Assembly (NCBI RefSeq): GCF_019740355.2
Contig: NZ_CP091819.1
Coordinates: forward strand, 1,302,001 to 1,366,000
Length of the DNA: 64,000 nucleotides
From: Paracrocinitomix mangrovi
GTDB taxonomy: Bacteria > Bacteroidota > Bacteroidia > Flavobacteriales_D > Crocinitomicaceae
Direction: 5' to 3'
Shown: positions 1 through 12,542 of the stretch, in pieces
Layout: the number at the start of each line of letters is the position of its first letter
Position numbering within the stretch: the stretch's first letter is position 1
Translations under genes and position numbers: made by a program
The notes under the pieces: model-generated
Databases searched by the model: none
What the model saw: the letters and a program-made list of their open reading frames with translations, nothing else
What the model was told of the DNA's origin: nothing

Positions 1-2031
1 AAAGGACCTGCTAAGCATTGATTTAAAAGTACCATTAGGATTTTGAAGATAAACTCCTGGAATTTTGCCAACTGAAGAAGAAATAACAAAATCTTCCAAT
101 CCATTGTTGTCAATATCCGCCACATCAATTGCAGGACCTTTAGTAGACATCATATGCGGCAACAAAACTTCTTCCTCAAAATCATTATACTTATTGTCAA
201 CATATATTGCATCTAACTTCATGTCTGCAGATATTTCCTTGAATAGTTGCTTTTTAATTGGCTCTTCTTCCAATATTTCAGGATAAGACAAATCTTCTTT
301 TAACCTTATAATATTAAAGTTTGAATTACTAAGAGATATCTTGTATTTAGATCCATCTCTTTTGTGCATAACAATGTACTCGATAGGGTCTTCTTTATCA
401 GAATAAAAAATGATTTCCTTTTCAACTGTAGAGGCATAACCTCTCACAAAATAAGCTTCTTTATACTGGCTTTTTTTAGCCGATTTAGCTTCAAAAATCA
501 ATCCTGCCAATTCGGCTTGAGGAATTCTATAAGTTTGGAGAACTACAGTACAACCGGCTCTTGGCAATGTATTTTCATAAACGGATGCTAGTGTATCAAC
601 ATTGTTTAGCACTAAATCTAAATCACCGTCATTATCTAAATCCGCATATGCAGCTCCGTTAGTATTAATACGCTCATCTACACCCCAGTCCACCCTTTTA
701 TCTTCAAATTTCAATTTACCTGTATTCCTAAAGAAGAAATTTTCAATTTTAACTGCAGGAATTAATTCCAAAAACTCTTGTATCGTTATTTCACCTTTCT
801 TGGCTTTAGCTTGATCCAAAAAATAACCTATGTCATTGTTTTTAGTATCTCTTTTGTACCCATTCGATATAAATAAATCTTGATAGCCATCCATATCAAT
901 ATCCATAAACAATGGAGCCCAACTCCAATCAGTTTTGGCAACTCCTGCATACTGAGCAATCTCTTGAAAACTTCCCATACCTGTATTGAGATGCAACATA
1001 TTGTGCATGTACTGATATCCCCAGCCTAATTGAACCCTTGCAAAAAATTTCATGGGATCCATGGATGCCATGTTGGTTTTAGATCTTTCGTGCTGTTCAA
1101 AAGCCATATCAACACTTATGTAGTCAAATAAACCATCATTATTGAAATCTCCTACGTCATTTCCCATTGAATAATTACTGGTATGCTTCAGGTAACTTAA
1201 ATTCTCATCAACAAAAGTGTTATTCTGTTGATTGATAAAAAGATGATCTGGTTCATCAAAGTCATTGCAAACAAGGATATCAGGATATCCATCTTTGTTA
1301 ACATCACTAACTGCCAGACCTAATCCGTATCCAAATTCTTTTATCCCTGATTGCTGAGTTATATCTACAAACTGACCATCAATATTTTCTAGTAATACAT
1401 CACTTTCAATTTGACCTGATTCTATTTTTTGAATCAACTGCTGAAAATCAACATTGTGCTTAAAATCTCCTGGATGTCCCATTACATAAAGATCAAGGTC
1501 TCCATCAAGATCAATATCTAAAGGTGCCGCTTGAGTATAATGACCATTTAAATTTAAACCATATTGTTCCGCTTCCTCTTTAAAAGTCCCATCTCCCTGA
1601 TTGATGTACAATACATTAAAAAGTTGATCTACATACTTATCTGGACCACTTCTACATACATATATATCATCCCAACCGTCAGCATTTACGTCAAAAATAC
1701 AAACACCCGTACTCCATCCATTCTTTTTAATTCCTGAAGATTCAGTAACATCTTTAAATTTTAAATTCCCTAAATTTTGATACAATCTGTCATCAACCAT
1801 ATTACCTGCCAGAAATATATCCGGTAACTGGTCATTATTAAAGTCTATTATTCCAACTCCAGCGCCATTGTACAAATAATCATATTTCATGATATTTGTT
1901 TTTTCATCTTCAGATATTTGATTGTTAAAATTGATTCCTGAAAGATTAGCATTCACTGATTTATACGCACTTTGCTGCCCGAGTGTAAAATATGTGATAG
2001 CTAAAATGAATGTCGATAACAAAATCTTCAT
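1..2031 (-). CDS. FG-GAP/VCBS repeat secreted protein, ASPIC/UnbV-like (3' part missing)
   Basis: The frame is open from an ATG at 2031 down to the left edge (677 codons, no stop), so the C-terminus lies outside the window. The N-terminus MKILLSTFILAITYFTLGQ is a signal peptide. The mature part carries repeated calcium-binding-like FG-GAP/VCBS units, for example DFNNDQLPDIFL, DVNADGWDDIYV, DIDLDGDLDLYV, DVNKDGYPDILV, DFNNDGLFDYIS, DIDMDGYQDLFI and DLDNDGDLDLVL. These are followed by a region around FVRGYASTVEKE that resembles a divergent ASPIC/UnbV domain, and then by another FG-GAP unit. Proteins of this type in Bacteroidota are exported beta-propeller proteins of unknown ligand. It is divergent from pabB with only 50 bases between the start codons. 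The family call is firm; the function is unknown. Confidence 0.85.
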   Translation of the reverse strand, partial: MKILLSTFILAITYFTLGQQSAYKSVNANLSGINFNNQISEDEKTNIMKYDYLYNGAGVGIIDFNNDQLPDIFLAGNMVDDRLYQNLGNLKFKDVTESSGIKKNGWSTGVCIFDVNADGWDDIYVCRSGPDKYVDQLFNVLYINQGDGTFKEEAEQYGLNLNGHYTQAAPLDIDLDGDLDLYVMGHPGDFKHNVDFQQLIQKIESGQIESDVLLENIDGQFVDITQQSGIKEFGYGLGLAVSDVNKDGYPDILVCNDFDEPDHLFINQQNNTFVDENLSYLKHTSNYSMGNDVGDFNNDGLFDYISVDMAFEQHERSKTNMASMDPMKFFARVQLGWGYQYMHNMLHLNTGMGSFQEIAQYAGVAKTDWSWAPLFMDIDMDGYQDLFISNGYKRDTKNNDIGYFLDQAKAKKGEITIQEFLELIPAVKIENFFFRNTGKLKFEDKRVDWGVDERINTNGAAYADLDNDGDLDLVLNNVDTLASVYENTLPRAGCTVVLQTYRIPQAELAGLIFEAKSAKKSQYKEAYFVRGYASTVEKEIIFYSDKEDPIEYIVMHKRDGSKYKISLSNSNFNIIRLKEDLSYPEILEEEPIKKQLFKEISADMKLDAIYVDNKYNDFEEEVLLPHMMSTKGPAIDVADIDNNGLEDFVISSSVGKIPGVYLQNPNGTFKSMLSRSF

Positions 2032-2081
2032 AAATTCATCAATTCAAGCATAAGTAATCAATTTTCGTACCCCTAATTTAA

Positions 2082-3323
2082 ATGAATAAATTCAGGAAAA
2101 TAGAATGTAAACCAAATTGGAAGAATATTGTTTCAAATCTTGAATCATTTCAGTCTATCTCATTCATAAGAGATGACGACAATTTCCTAATAGCGTGGGA
2201 TACCAAAGATGAGCTTCTTTTGGAAGATGAATTTTCATTTGAAAAGTTTGAAAAATTTAAAACAAAAAACACTGAGGAATACATTTTTACTGCGCTTAGC
2301 TATGACATTAAAAACTACATTGAATCTTCATTGATTAGTAAAAATGAAGATTATGATAATTTTCCAACAGCTATCTTTTTTACTACTAAAAACATATTTA
2401 TTTCAAATAATGGGACAGCTATCTATGCAGGTAAAAATTCAGATAAAGACATATTGGAGCTGAACAATAATTCTTCGTTAATAGCCAAAAACGATAATGT
2501 TACTTTGAATGAAATAGTATCCAAAAACAATTACATTTCTTCTATTGAAAAAATTAAAGATCATTTACAAAGAGGTGATATATATGAAATGAACTACTGC
2601 GTTCCTTTTAGAGCTACGAATTGCAAAATAGATCCTATAAACACATTCATTAAACTGAATAATAAATCTGAAGCTCCGTTTAGTGTATTATTAAATATTA
2701 AAGATCATAGCATTATTTCCGCCTCTCCAGAAAGATTCTTTAAAATCAGTAACGATATCATTTATTCTCAACCTATAAAAGGTACAGCAGCTAGAGGTGA
2801 TAATTTTGACGAAGACAATAAATTAAAAAACAATCTAAAAAAAGATAAAAAAGAAATTGCAGAAAATGTTATGATCGTGGACTTAGTAAGAAATGATCTT
2901 TCAAAAATTGCTAAAAGAAATTCTGTAATGGTTGAAGAATTGCATGAATTATATAGTTTTCGGACAGTTCATCAATTAATTTCTACTATTTCTTGCTTGA
3001 TTAAAGACGAAACTACTTCTTCAGAAGTAATTAAAGCTCTTTTCCCAATGGGTTCAATGACAGGTGCTCCAAAAGTTTCTGCTATGCAAATTGCGGATCA
3101 ATTAGAAGTTTTTCAAAGAGGTATCTATTCCGGTTCTATTGGTTATTTTGAGCCTAACGGAAATACCGACTTTAACGTGATTATTAGATCACTCGTATAC
3201 AACAGGAAGAAAAAAACAATTTCAGCCGCTGTAGGAGGAGCTATTACTATACTTTCAGATCCTGAACAAGAGTATGAAGAATGTAAGTTAAAACTTAAAG
3301 CCTTGGCTGAAACATTATGCTAG
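2082..3323 (+). CDS. pabB: aminodeoxychorismate synthase component I (PabB-type chorismate-binding enzyme)
   Basis: The 413-residue protein contains the chorismate-binding fold: RGDIYEMNY near 164-172, SASPERF at 213-219, PIKGT at 231-235, IVDLVRND at 265-272, GAPK at 328-331 and GSIGY at 351-355. The family converts chorismate plus ammonia to 4-amino-4-deoxychorismate in the folate pathway. The lysine in PIKGT (residue 233) is typical of PabB, whereas anthranilate synthase TrpE usually has PIAGT; this decides the call. It is shorter at the N-terminus than E. coli PabB. No glutaminase subunit (PabA) or lyase (PabC) gene is adjacent in the window. It overlaps tilS by 7 bases, so the two are co-transcribed. 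Confidence 0.88.
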   Translation: MNKFRKIECKPNWKNIVSNLESFQSISFIRDDDNFLIAWDTKDELLLEDEFSFEKFEKFKTKNTEEYIFTALSYDIKNYIESSLISKNEDYDNFPTAIFFTTKNIFISNNGTAIYAGKNSDKDILELNNNSSLIAKNDNVTLNEIVSKNNYISSIEKIKDHLQRGDIYEMNYCVPFRATNCKIDPINTFIKLNNKSEAPFSVLLNIKDHSIISASPERFFKISNDIIYSQPIKGTAARGDNFDEDNKLKNNLKKDKKEIAENVMIVDLVRNDLSKIAKRNSVMVEELHELYSFRTVHQLISTISCLIKDETTSSEVIKALFPMGSMTGAPKVSAMQIADQLEVFQRGIYSGSIGYFEPNGNTDFNVIIRSLVYNRKKKTISAAVGGAITILSDPEQEYEECKLKLKALAETLC

Positions 3324-4627
3324 AAAGATTTAAGGAAATTATATTTTCAGACTACCCTGACATCAATGATAGAAAGATTTTTCTTGCAATGAGTGGTGGA
3401 AAAGACTCAATGGTCCTATCTGTTCTTTTAACAAAATGTAATATAAAACACATTCTTTTACATTGTAATTTCCACCTTAGAGGGGAAGAATCTGATCAAG
3501 ATGAATTATTTGTCAGGAATTATGCCCTGAAAAATCAAATTGAATTACGAGTTAAAAATTTCAATACAATTGAAGAAGCAAACAACCTTAACTTAAATAT
3601 TCAACTTGCTGCTAGGAAATTGAGGTATGACTGGTTTTTTAACGAATTAAAATCTAATAATGATCTTTTACTAACTGCCCATCATCTTGATGATTCTATT
3701 GAAACTTTCTTTATCAACTTATTGAGAGGAACAGGTATCAAAGGTATTTTGGGAATTCCAAAATACAATCAACAAATTTACCGTCCACTTAATAAATTCA
3801 CCGTAGATGATATTTATAGTTTTATTGATCAACAAAATATTGAGTATAGAGAGGATTCTTCAAACAAACTATCAGATAAATATTTAAGAAATAATATTAG
3901 GCATAACATTATTCCTTCATTTTTAGAACTTGAACCTGAGTTTAAAAAGAAAATGAGCTCGTTCTTTGATGAAATGTCTGACATTAATGAGCTAATAGAA
4001 AAAATAGCATCAAATTTTTCCTCTGAAATTGTTACGAGTGGGAATTTAAAAAGTATAGGACTTGAAAAAGTAATTCAACTCAACAATACAATCCTTTTGA
4101 GAGTATTCGATCCATTTGGGATTAAAAGATCTAACATAAAGGAATTCATTAAGTTTCTTAAGAATTCAAATACTGGGTCTATCTTTAAAAGTACAGAATT
4201 TGAATTTTTACTGGATAGAGATAGAATTTTTATCCGACAACAAGCTTTAAAAGTTGATGTTGCCATTAACATTGACGATTCTATTCCTGCTCAAATTGAA
4301 ATATTTCATAAGCAACTAAAATTTGAGTTAAAGAATAAGGCTGATTTTTTAAATGACGTTATTTACCTTGACAAAGGTAAAATAGAGTTTCCTTTAAAGG
4401 TACGCAATTGGCAAAATGGTGATAAAATTCTTCCATTAGGATTAAATGGAGGGAAATTGGTTTCGGACATTCTTATTGATAAAAAATTCTCATTATTCGA
4501 AAAAGAGGAAATTATCGTAATAGAAGACAATACAGGGAAATTAATAGCAATTCCACCATTTTTAACTTCTGAAAATTTTAAAGTGGATAATCAAACTTTT
4601 GAAATTCTTGTTATCCAATATAAATGA
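3317..4627 (+). CDS. tilS: tRNA(Ile)-lysidine synthase
   Basis: TilS attaches lysine to C34 of the tRNA-Ile that reads AUA, using ATP, so that it decodes AUA as isoleucine. The PP-loop ATP-binding motif SGGKDS lies at residues 26-31. It is followed by LRGEESDQDE and by AHHLDDSIETFFINLLRGTG, which is the conserved signature of the catalytic domain. The C-terminal third (around VRNWQNGDKI and GGKLVSDILIDKK) matches the TilS C-terminal substrate-binding domain. The 436-residue length is normal. The ATG lies inside the end of pabB (7-base overlap), which implies translational coupling. Confidence 0.95.
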   Translation: MLERFKEIIFSDYPDINDRKIFLAMSGGKDSMVLSVLLTKCNIKHILLHCNFHLRGEESDQDELFVRNYALKNQIELRVKNFNTIEEANNLNLNIQLAARKLRYDWFFNELKSNNDLLLTAHHLDDSIETFFINLLRGTGIKGILGIPKYNQQIYRPLNKFTVDDIYSFIDQQNIEYREDSSNKLSDKYLRNNIRHNIIPSFLELEPEFKKKMSSFFDEMSDINELIEKIASNFSSEIVTSGNLKSIGLEKVIQLNNTILLRVFDPFGIKRSNIKEFIKFLKNSNTGSIFKSTEFEFLLDRDRIFIRQQALKVDVAINIDDSIPAQIEIFHKQLKFELKNKADFLNDVIYLDKGKIEFPLKVRNWQNGDKILPLGLNGGKLVSDILIDKKFSLFEKEEIIVIEDNTGKLIAIPPFLTSENFKVDNQTFEILVIQYK

Positions 4628-4673
4628 TCAAGCGATTGTTTCTTTTTTATACATTATTGCTTAATTTAACAGC

Positions 4674-5042
4674 ATGGAGCCTATCGTTAATGAAAATTCA
4701 ACTATTGTTCTGGAAATAGATATTTATCGTATTATATGGAAGGATAATGTTAGACTAGAGCGAGCAGATGTTGAAGAAGCAGTTCGAATCTACGACGAAT
4801 TAACAGATGGTGTTAAAGATCTCAAAGTTCTACATGTATTTCCAAAAAACACTTCAATTACTAGTGAGGCTAGACAATGGAGCGCTAAACGTGAACGTCC
4901 TGCAATTGCAGAGGCTTTTGTAATTCACAGTATCATTCACCGTAATCTTTTTAAACTGTATCGGAAATTTCGATCTGTGGATTATCCTATGAGAGAATTT
5001 TCAACTGAATCAAAAGCGCTTGAATGGCTTAATGAATATTAG
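4674..5042 (+). CDS. small STAS/SpoIIAA-like protein
   Basis: This 122-residue soluble protein has no signal peptide and no membrane segment. Its pattern of alternating short strands and helices, with the ending STESKALEWLNEY, resembles SpoIIAA/STAS-fold proteins that are common as single-domain proteins in Bacteroidota. I do not recognise a specific family member or role. It starts 46 bases after tilS and is probably read through from that operon. It is convergent with the rRNA operon; the hairpin at 5117-5144 lies between them and can stop transcription on both sides. Confidence 0.7.
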   Translation: MEPIVNENSTIVLEIDIYRIIWKDNVRLERADVEEAVRIYDELTDGVKDLKVLHVFPKNTSITSEARQWSAKRERPAIAEAFVIHSIIHRNLFKLYRKFRSVDYPMREFSTESKALEWLNEY

Positions 5043-5110
5043 TCAGGTATTTTAAAAAGTATTAAGGTTTAAGAAACTTTATCCCTACCCAAATTACCAC
5101 CATCTTAAAA

Positions 5111-5144
5111 CAAAAAAAGCCTTGCTCCAAGAGGAACAAGGCTT
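5111..5144 (-). terminator. Rho-independent terminator of the rRNA operon
   Basis: Twelve bases at 5117-5128 (AAGCCTTGCTCC) pair with 5133-5144 (GGAACAAGGCTT) around a 4-base loop, with one G-U wobble on the minus strand. On the minus strand the stem is followed by a run of T (A-run at 5112-5118 on the plus strand). It lies directly beyond the 3' end of 5S rRNA. An A/T run on the other side means it may also serve the plus-strand gene ending at 5042. Confidence 0.85.
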
Positions 5145-5150
5145 AAAAAA

Positions 5151-5259
5151 GTGGCATCCACATACTCTCCCACCCTCAAAAGGGCAGTACCATCTGCGCA
5201 AGTCGGCTTAACTTCTCTGTTCGGAATGGTAAGAGGTGGACCCGACCGCCATAGACACC
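5151..5259 (-). rRNA. rrf: 5S ribosomal RNA
   Basis: The minus strand reads a canonical 5S RNA of about 109 bases with the conserved loop CCGAACAGAGAAGUUAAG and the later segment GGUACUGCC. Ends were set by pairing the terminal helix: GGUGUCUAU at the 5' end with GUGGAUGCC at the 3' end. It is the last gene of the rRNA operon. End positions are good to a few bases. Confidence 0.93.
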
Positions 5260-5370
5260 GAAAATCGTCGTACCAAATTGGCACATAAATGTCTTTGGTT
5301 AGTCATAAACGCTAAAATTCTAGCGTGTAGTATCTAACAACTAATGTCTAAAAATAAACATTGAGTTATG

Positions 5371-5387
5371 TTGAAGTAGTGAGTTAC
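5371..5387 (-). other. 23S rRNA processing stem, distal arm
   Basis: TTGAAGTAGTGAGTTAC here is complementary, with one mismatch in 17, to GTTACTCACTACTTCAA at 8260-8276 on the other side of 23S. Such flanking arms form the long stem that RNase III cuts to release pre-23S rRNA in bacteria. Confidence 0.75.
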
Positions 5388-5394
5388 TTGTGAT

Positions 5395-8255
<2,861 letters not shown>

Positions 8256-8259
8256 TCTT

Positions 8260-8276
8260 GTTACTCACTACTTCAA
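8260..8276 (-). other. 23S rRNA processing stem, proximal arm
   Basis: This is the partner of the arm at 5371-5387 (16 of 17 positions pair). It lies just upstream of the 23S 5' end in the transcript, as expected for the RNase III stem. Confidence 0.75.
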
Positions 8277-8370
8277 TCAATACTCAATATTTCAATGAAC
8301 TTTAAAACTCAACCCTTAAACATGTTTTTCTAAAGTCGGCTGACTCATGTCTAAGAATTTCATCGTCTTC

Positions 8371-8445
<75 letters not shown>

Positions 8446-8452
8446 TAATTTG

Positions 8453-8526
8453 TAGTCCTGCGCAGATTTGAACTGCGGACCTCTACATTATCAGTGTAGC
8501 GCTCTAACCAACTGAGCTACAGGACT
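8453..8526 (-). tRNA. tRNA-Ile (anticodon GAT)
   Basis: The minus strand gives a 74-base tRNA with acceptor AGTCCTG pairing with CAGGACT, anticodon stem-loop CTACACTGATAATGTAG with anticodon GAT, and T-arm around GTTCAAATC. CCA is not encoded. It lies 7 bases upstream of tRNA-Ala in the transcript, giving the standard order 16S-Ile-Ala-23S-5S. Confidence 0.95.
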
Positions 8527-8604
8527 CTCTATTTTCGATCATCCCGCTTGCTTCACTTTTCACTCTCCCTCTATATTAACGGGAGGGCAAAAATTTAATA
8601 ATAT

Positions 8605-8645
8605 CGAAAAGATAAAAGAAATAGCTAGTACTCAAATTAAGAGTG
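8605..8645 (-). other. 16S rRNA processing stem, distal arm
   Basis: This segment (core AAAAGATAAAAG, AGCTAG, AATTAAGA) is largely complementary to 10221-10259 on the other side of 16S (core TCTTAATT, GCTAT, CTTATCTTTTC). The pairing is imperfect but extends over about 38 bases, which fits the pre-16S RNase III stem. Confidence 0.7.
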
Positions 8646-8656
8646 ACAGCCTCTCT

Positions 8657-10188
<1,532 letters not shown>

Positions 10189-10220
10189 AAGTTTAAATAT
10201 AATTTCCAATTGACTGCAGG

Positions 10221-10259
10221 GTCTTAATTCTTGACTTTGCTATTCCTTATCTTTTCAAT
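10221..10259 (-). other. 16S rRNA processing stem, proximal arm
   Basis: This is the partner of 8605-8645; it lies upstream of the 16S 5' end in the transcript. See that entry for the pairing. Confidence 0.7.
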
Positions 10260-10380
10260 TCCTCAAAGAACTCTTTCTTTTGTACTAAATACTCATCAGT
10301 ATCCAGCTTATCTCCTCTATCTCCTCTATCTCCCTCAATTTTTCCCGACTTTCTGATATCGTCTTACCAAAACGGGAGCG

Positions 10381-10410
10381 CAAAGATAGACAACTTTTTT
10401 CATTACCAAA
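10381..10410 (-). promoter_or_regulatory. rRNA promoter P1
   Basis: On the minus strand: -33 box TTTG (10410-10407), an 18-base spacer, then -7 box TATCTTTG (10388-10381). This matches the Bacteroidota consensus TTTG...TAnnTTTG. A-tracts lie directly upstream, like an UP element. A G+C-rich stretch (CGCTCCCG) follows the -7 box; such discriminators are typical of growth-rate-controlled rRNA promoters. Confidence 0.8.
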
Positions 10411-10481
10411 CTTTTTTTCAAGTTTTTTTAATTTATTTTTTTGTCCACCTTTTCAAATAACGTTTCGCTCAAATGCGGCCG

Positions 10482-10489
10482 CAAAGATA
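10482..10489 (-). promoter_or_regulatory. rRNA promoter P2, -7 box
   Basis: On the minus strand TATCTTTG (10489-10482) is followed by the G+C-rich discriminator CGGCCGC and preceded by A-rich tracts. It lies about 100 bases upstream of P1. No clear TTTG is found at the -33 position, so the call rests on the -7 box, its likeness to P1 and the context. Confidence 0.6.
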
Positions 10490-10639
10490 CGGTGGTTATT
10501 TTAATTAAAAAGCTTTTTTGAAGTTTTTTTTTCGTTTTTTTCGCCCTATCTTTTTTTATCCTCGATAAAGGCCTTCAAATCAACTTTATGCACACAAAAA
10601 AAATCGACTAATTTTTTACGCTTTTTTAAAGAACGGAAC

Positions 10640-11623
10640 CTAGTAAACGGATAACTTTCGAATTAGTTTCAAATATTCCATGTTTTGGATACTCTTTTTT
10701 TCTTGAGATAATAAAAAGTCTTCTGTTGCTACCTTACCTTCTTTTATACCTATCATTATATTAGATCTTCCCTGTAATAAACTTACAACTGCTTTCTCCC
10801 CAAACAAAGTAGCATTTAATCTATCTATAAATGTCGGTCTGCCTCCTCTCTGAATGTGTCCTAATACAGAAAATCGAATCTTATCAGCCAAATGCTGCTC
10901 AGCTAAATAATCATATAACTGTTGCGCCCCTCCTATTTCATCTCCCTCTGACACTATTATTATAGATGACCTGTTAGCTGCAATTGCTTTCTTAACCTTT
11001 TCCTTTATTTCAATTAAATCTTCTTTTTTCTCAGGCATAAACACTTCCCTGGCTCCACTTGCAGCCGCCGCATATAAAGCCAACGTTCCAGAATTGTTTC
11101 CCATTACTTCAACTAAAAATATTCTATGATGAGATGCTGCTGTATCTCTTATGTTATCTATAGAATTAATTATAGTATTTAAAGCAGTGTCAAAACCTAT
11201 AGTATACTCTGTACCATTAATATCATTGTCTATAGTGCCTGGGATACCAATGACAGGAATATCAAATTCATTAGAAAATATTGACATCCCCATAAAAGTC
11301 CCGTCTCCTCCTATAGCTATTAATGCATCAATATTTTTAGCTGCTAAATTTTCATAAGCTTTTGCCCTAAATTCTTTTTCATGAAACTCTTTACATCTTG
11401 CCGTACCCAAAATAGTTCCGCCCATCTGCAGGATATTAGAAACATCTTTATACTTCAACTCCTTGATTTCATTTTTAATCAAACCATTTAAACCGTCATA
11501 AACTCCATACGGAACTAAATCATGATATAAAGCTGCTCTCACAACTGCTCTAATACACGCGTTCATTCCAGGTGAATCTCCACCTGATGTAAGTAAGGCA
11601 ATATTTCTTATTTTTGATGACAT
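10640..11623 (-). CDS. pfkA: ATP-dependent 6-phosphofructokinase
   Basis: Catalyses fructose-6-phosphate to fructose-1,6-bisphosphate in glycolysis. The protein is 327 residues from the ATG at 11623 (MSSKIRNIALLTSGGDSPG). It has TSGGDSPGMNA at 12-22, GGDG at 105-108, the catalytic PGTIDND at 128-134, EVMGNNSG and GHIQRGGRPTFIDR. Glycine after GGD and G-T-I-D (not K-T-I-D) point to the ATP-using, not the pyrophosphate-using, subfamily. An upstream ATG at 11659 would add 12 residues that are simply the reverse of the neighbour's signal peptide, so I reject it. The start codon overlaps that of the divergent gene at 11622 within the tetranucleotide CATG. Confidence 0.95.
   Translation of the reverse strand: MSSKIRNIALLTSGGDSPGMNACIRAVVRAALYHDLVPYGVYDGLNGLIKNEIKELKYKDVSNILQMGGTILGTARCKEFHEKEFRAKAYENLAAKNIDALIAIGGDGTFMGMSIFSNEFDIPVIGIPGTIDNDINGTEYTIGFDTALNTIINSIDNIRDTAASHHRIFLVEVMGNNSGTLALYAAAASGAREVFMPEKKEDLIEIKEKVKKAIAANRSSIIIVSEGDEIGGAQQLYDYLAEQHLADKIRFSVLGHIQRGGRPTFIDRLNATLFGEKAVVSLLQGRSNIMIGIKEGKVATEDFLLSQEKKSIQNMEYLKLIRKLSVY
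11609..11616 (+). promoter_or_regulatory. candidate -7 box for the outer-membrane protein gene
   Basis: TATTTTTG matches TAnnTTTG and ends 5 bases before the ATG at 11622. It lies inside the pfkA coding sequence. No good -33 TTTG is visible. If used, the mRNA would be nearly leaderless. Confidence 0.4.
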
Positions 11624-12464
11624 GAAAAAGGCTTTTATAATGTTAGTCTTGCTCATCACCTTTACTAATTCCTTTAGTCAGGATGATGTTATTGAGCAAA
11701 GATTTTTCTTCGGAGTAAATGTAGGAGTAAAATTTGCAAATAAAAACTATGCAAATAGATATGGTGGCTGGTATCAAGATAAACTTGACTATACATTAAA
11801 TCTCCAACAAAACTATCTAGCTATATATGAAATATTAGGGCAAAAAGATTTTTTCCTTGATTATGACGGATTCCCTACCATTGTTAGATATCAACCAGGA
11901 CTGCTCACCGGCGTTACAATGGGATTTAAAGTAAGTCCTAATTTACAAGCAGGTATTGATGCGGATTTTTCAAAACTTAAAGTTAATAGTGGCTACACTA
12001 TACAGGTAATAGATCCTTCTCAAACTATTTCACAAGAACAATACAGAACTGGATATATAACTGCTGAAGAAAGTAGATTTAATGGTAGATTTAATTTAGA
12101 CTATATAATAGAAGGGAATGATAAAATAAATTATGTTGCCGGAATTAGTGGTTTATTTATGGGATGGAGAATAGACAAACACATAGCTTTTTATGAGACA
12201 TATCAAATGTCCTTGTTCTCTGTTCATGACCCTACCAATAATTTTACTGCTAAAACAGGTGGTGTTGGATGGGGCGTTGGAGCAAATGCCGGAATAGAAT
12301 ACAGGTTTAATGATAAAATTGTAGCCCAAATTATGTATCAACCTTATTTACAAAAAGCTGAATATTTCAGTACAAAAAGTGATATCGCTAATTTGGGATC
12401 TGCATATGTAAAACCTTCTTTTAGATTAGAACATGATCTTACCGTTAGAATTTTATGGAAATAA
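11622..12464 (+). CDS. outer-membrane beta-barrel protein
   Basis: The 280-residue protein starts with a signal peptide (MKKAFIMLVLLITFTNSFSQ). The rest is a series of amphipathic strands rich in Tyr, Phe, Asn and Gly (for example FFFGVNVGVKFANKNY, GLLTGVTMGFKV, GVGANAGIEYRF) and ends in a barrel-type strand, LEHDLTVRILWK. This pattern fits the outer-membrane beta-barrel proteins of Bacteroidota; no specific substrate or family can be named. It is divergent from pfkA, with the two start codons overlapping in CATG, and lies 78 bases upstream of the sigma factor gene. A shorter start at 11640 (MLVLLITF) is possible but would shorten the signal peptide. Confidence 0.75.
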   Translation: MKKAFIMLVLLITFTNSFSQDDVIEQRFFFGVNVGVKFANKNYANRYGGWYQDKLDYTLNLQQNYLAIYEILGQKDFFLDYDGFPTIVRYQPGLLTGVTMGFKVSPNLQAGIDADFSKLKVNSGYTIQVIDPSQTISQEQYRTGYITAEESRFNGRFNLDYIIEGNDKINYVAGISGLFMGWRIDKHIAFYETYQMSLFSVHDPTNNFTAKTGGVGWGVGANAGIEYRFNDKIVAQIMYQPYLQKAEYFSTKSDIANLGSAYVKPSFRLEHDLTVRILWK

Positions 12465-12542
12465 TTTATGGAATTCAATTTTAAGTTGCATCTATTAATT
12501 GTTAACCATTTAAACTAGGTAATTGATATGTATATTTAGCAT

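Larger units (their letters stand above)
10189..10639 (-). other. rRNA operon leader and promoter region, no gene
   Basis: This 451-base gap holds no gene. In minus-strand order it contains A-rich tracts (10500-10560), promoter P2, further A-tracts (10411-10440), promoter P1, a leader with a short tandem repeat of the 9-mer TCTCCTCTA (about 10311-10333) and the proximal arm of the 16S processing stem (10221-10259). A perfect AAAAAGCTTTTT palindrome lies at 10507-10518. Confidence 0.75.

Noticed and set aside
10309-10335. Tandem 9-base repeat in the rRNA leader as a possible mobile or regulatory element
   Set aside because: Only about three short units, no matching motif elsewhere; noted in the leader entry only.
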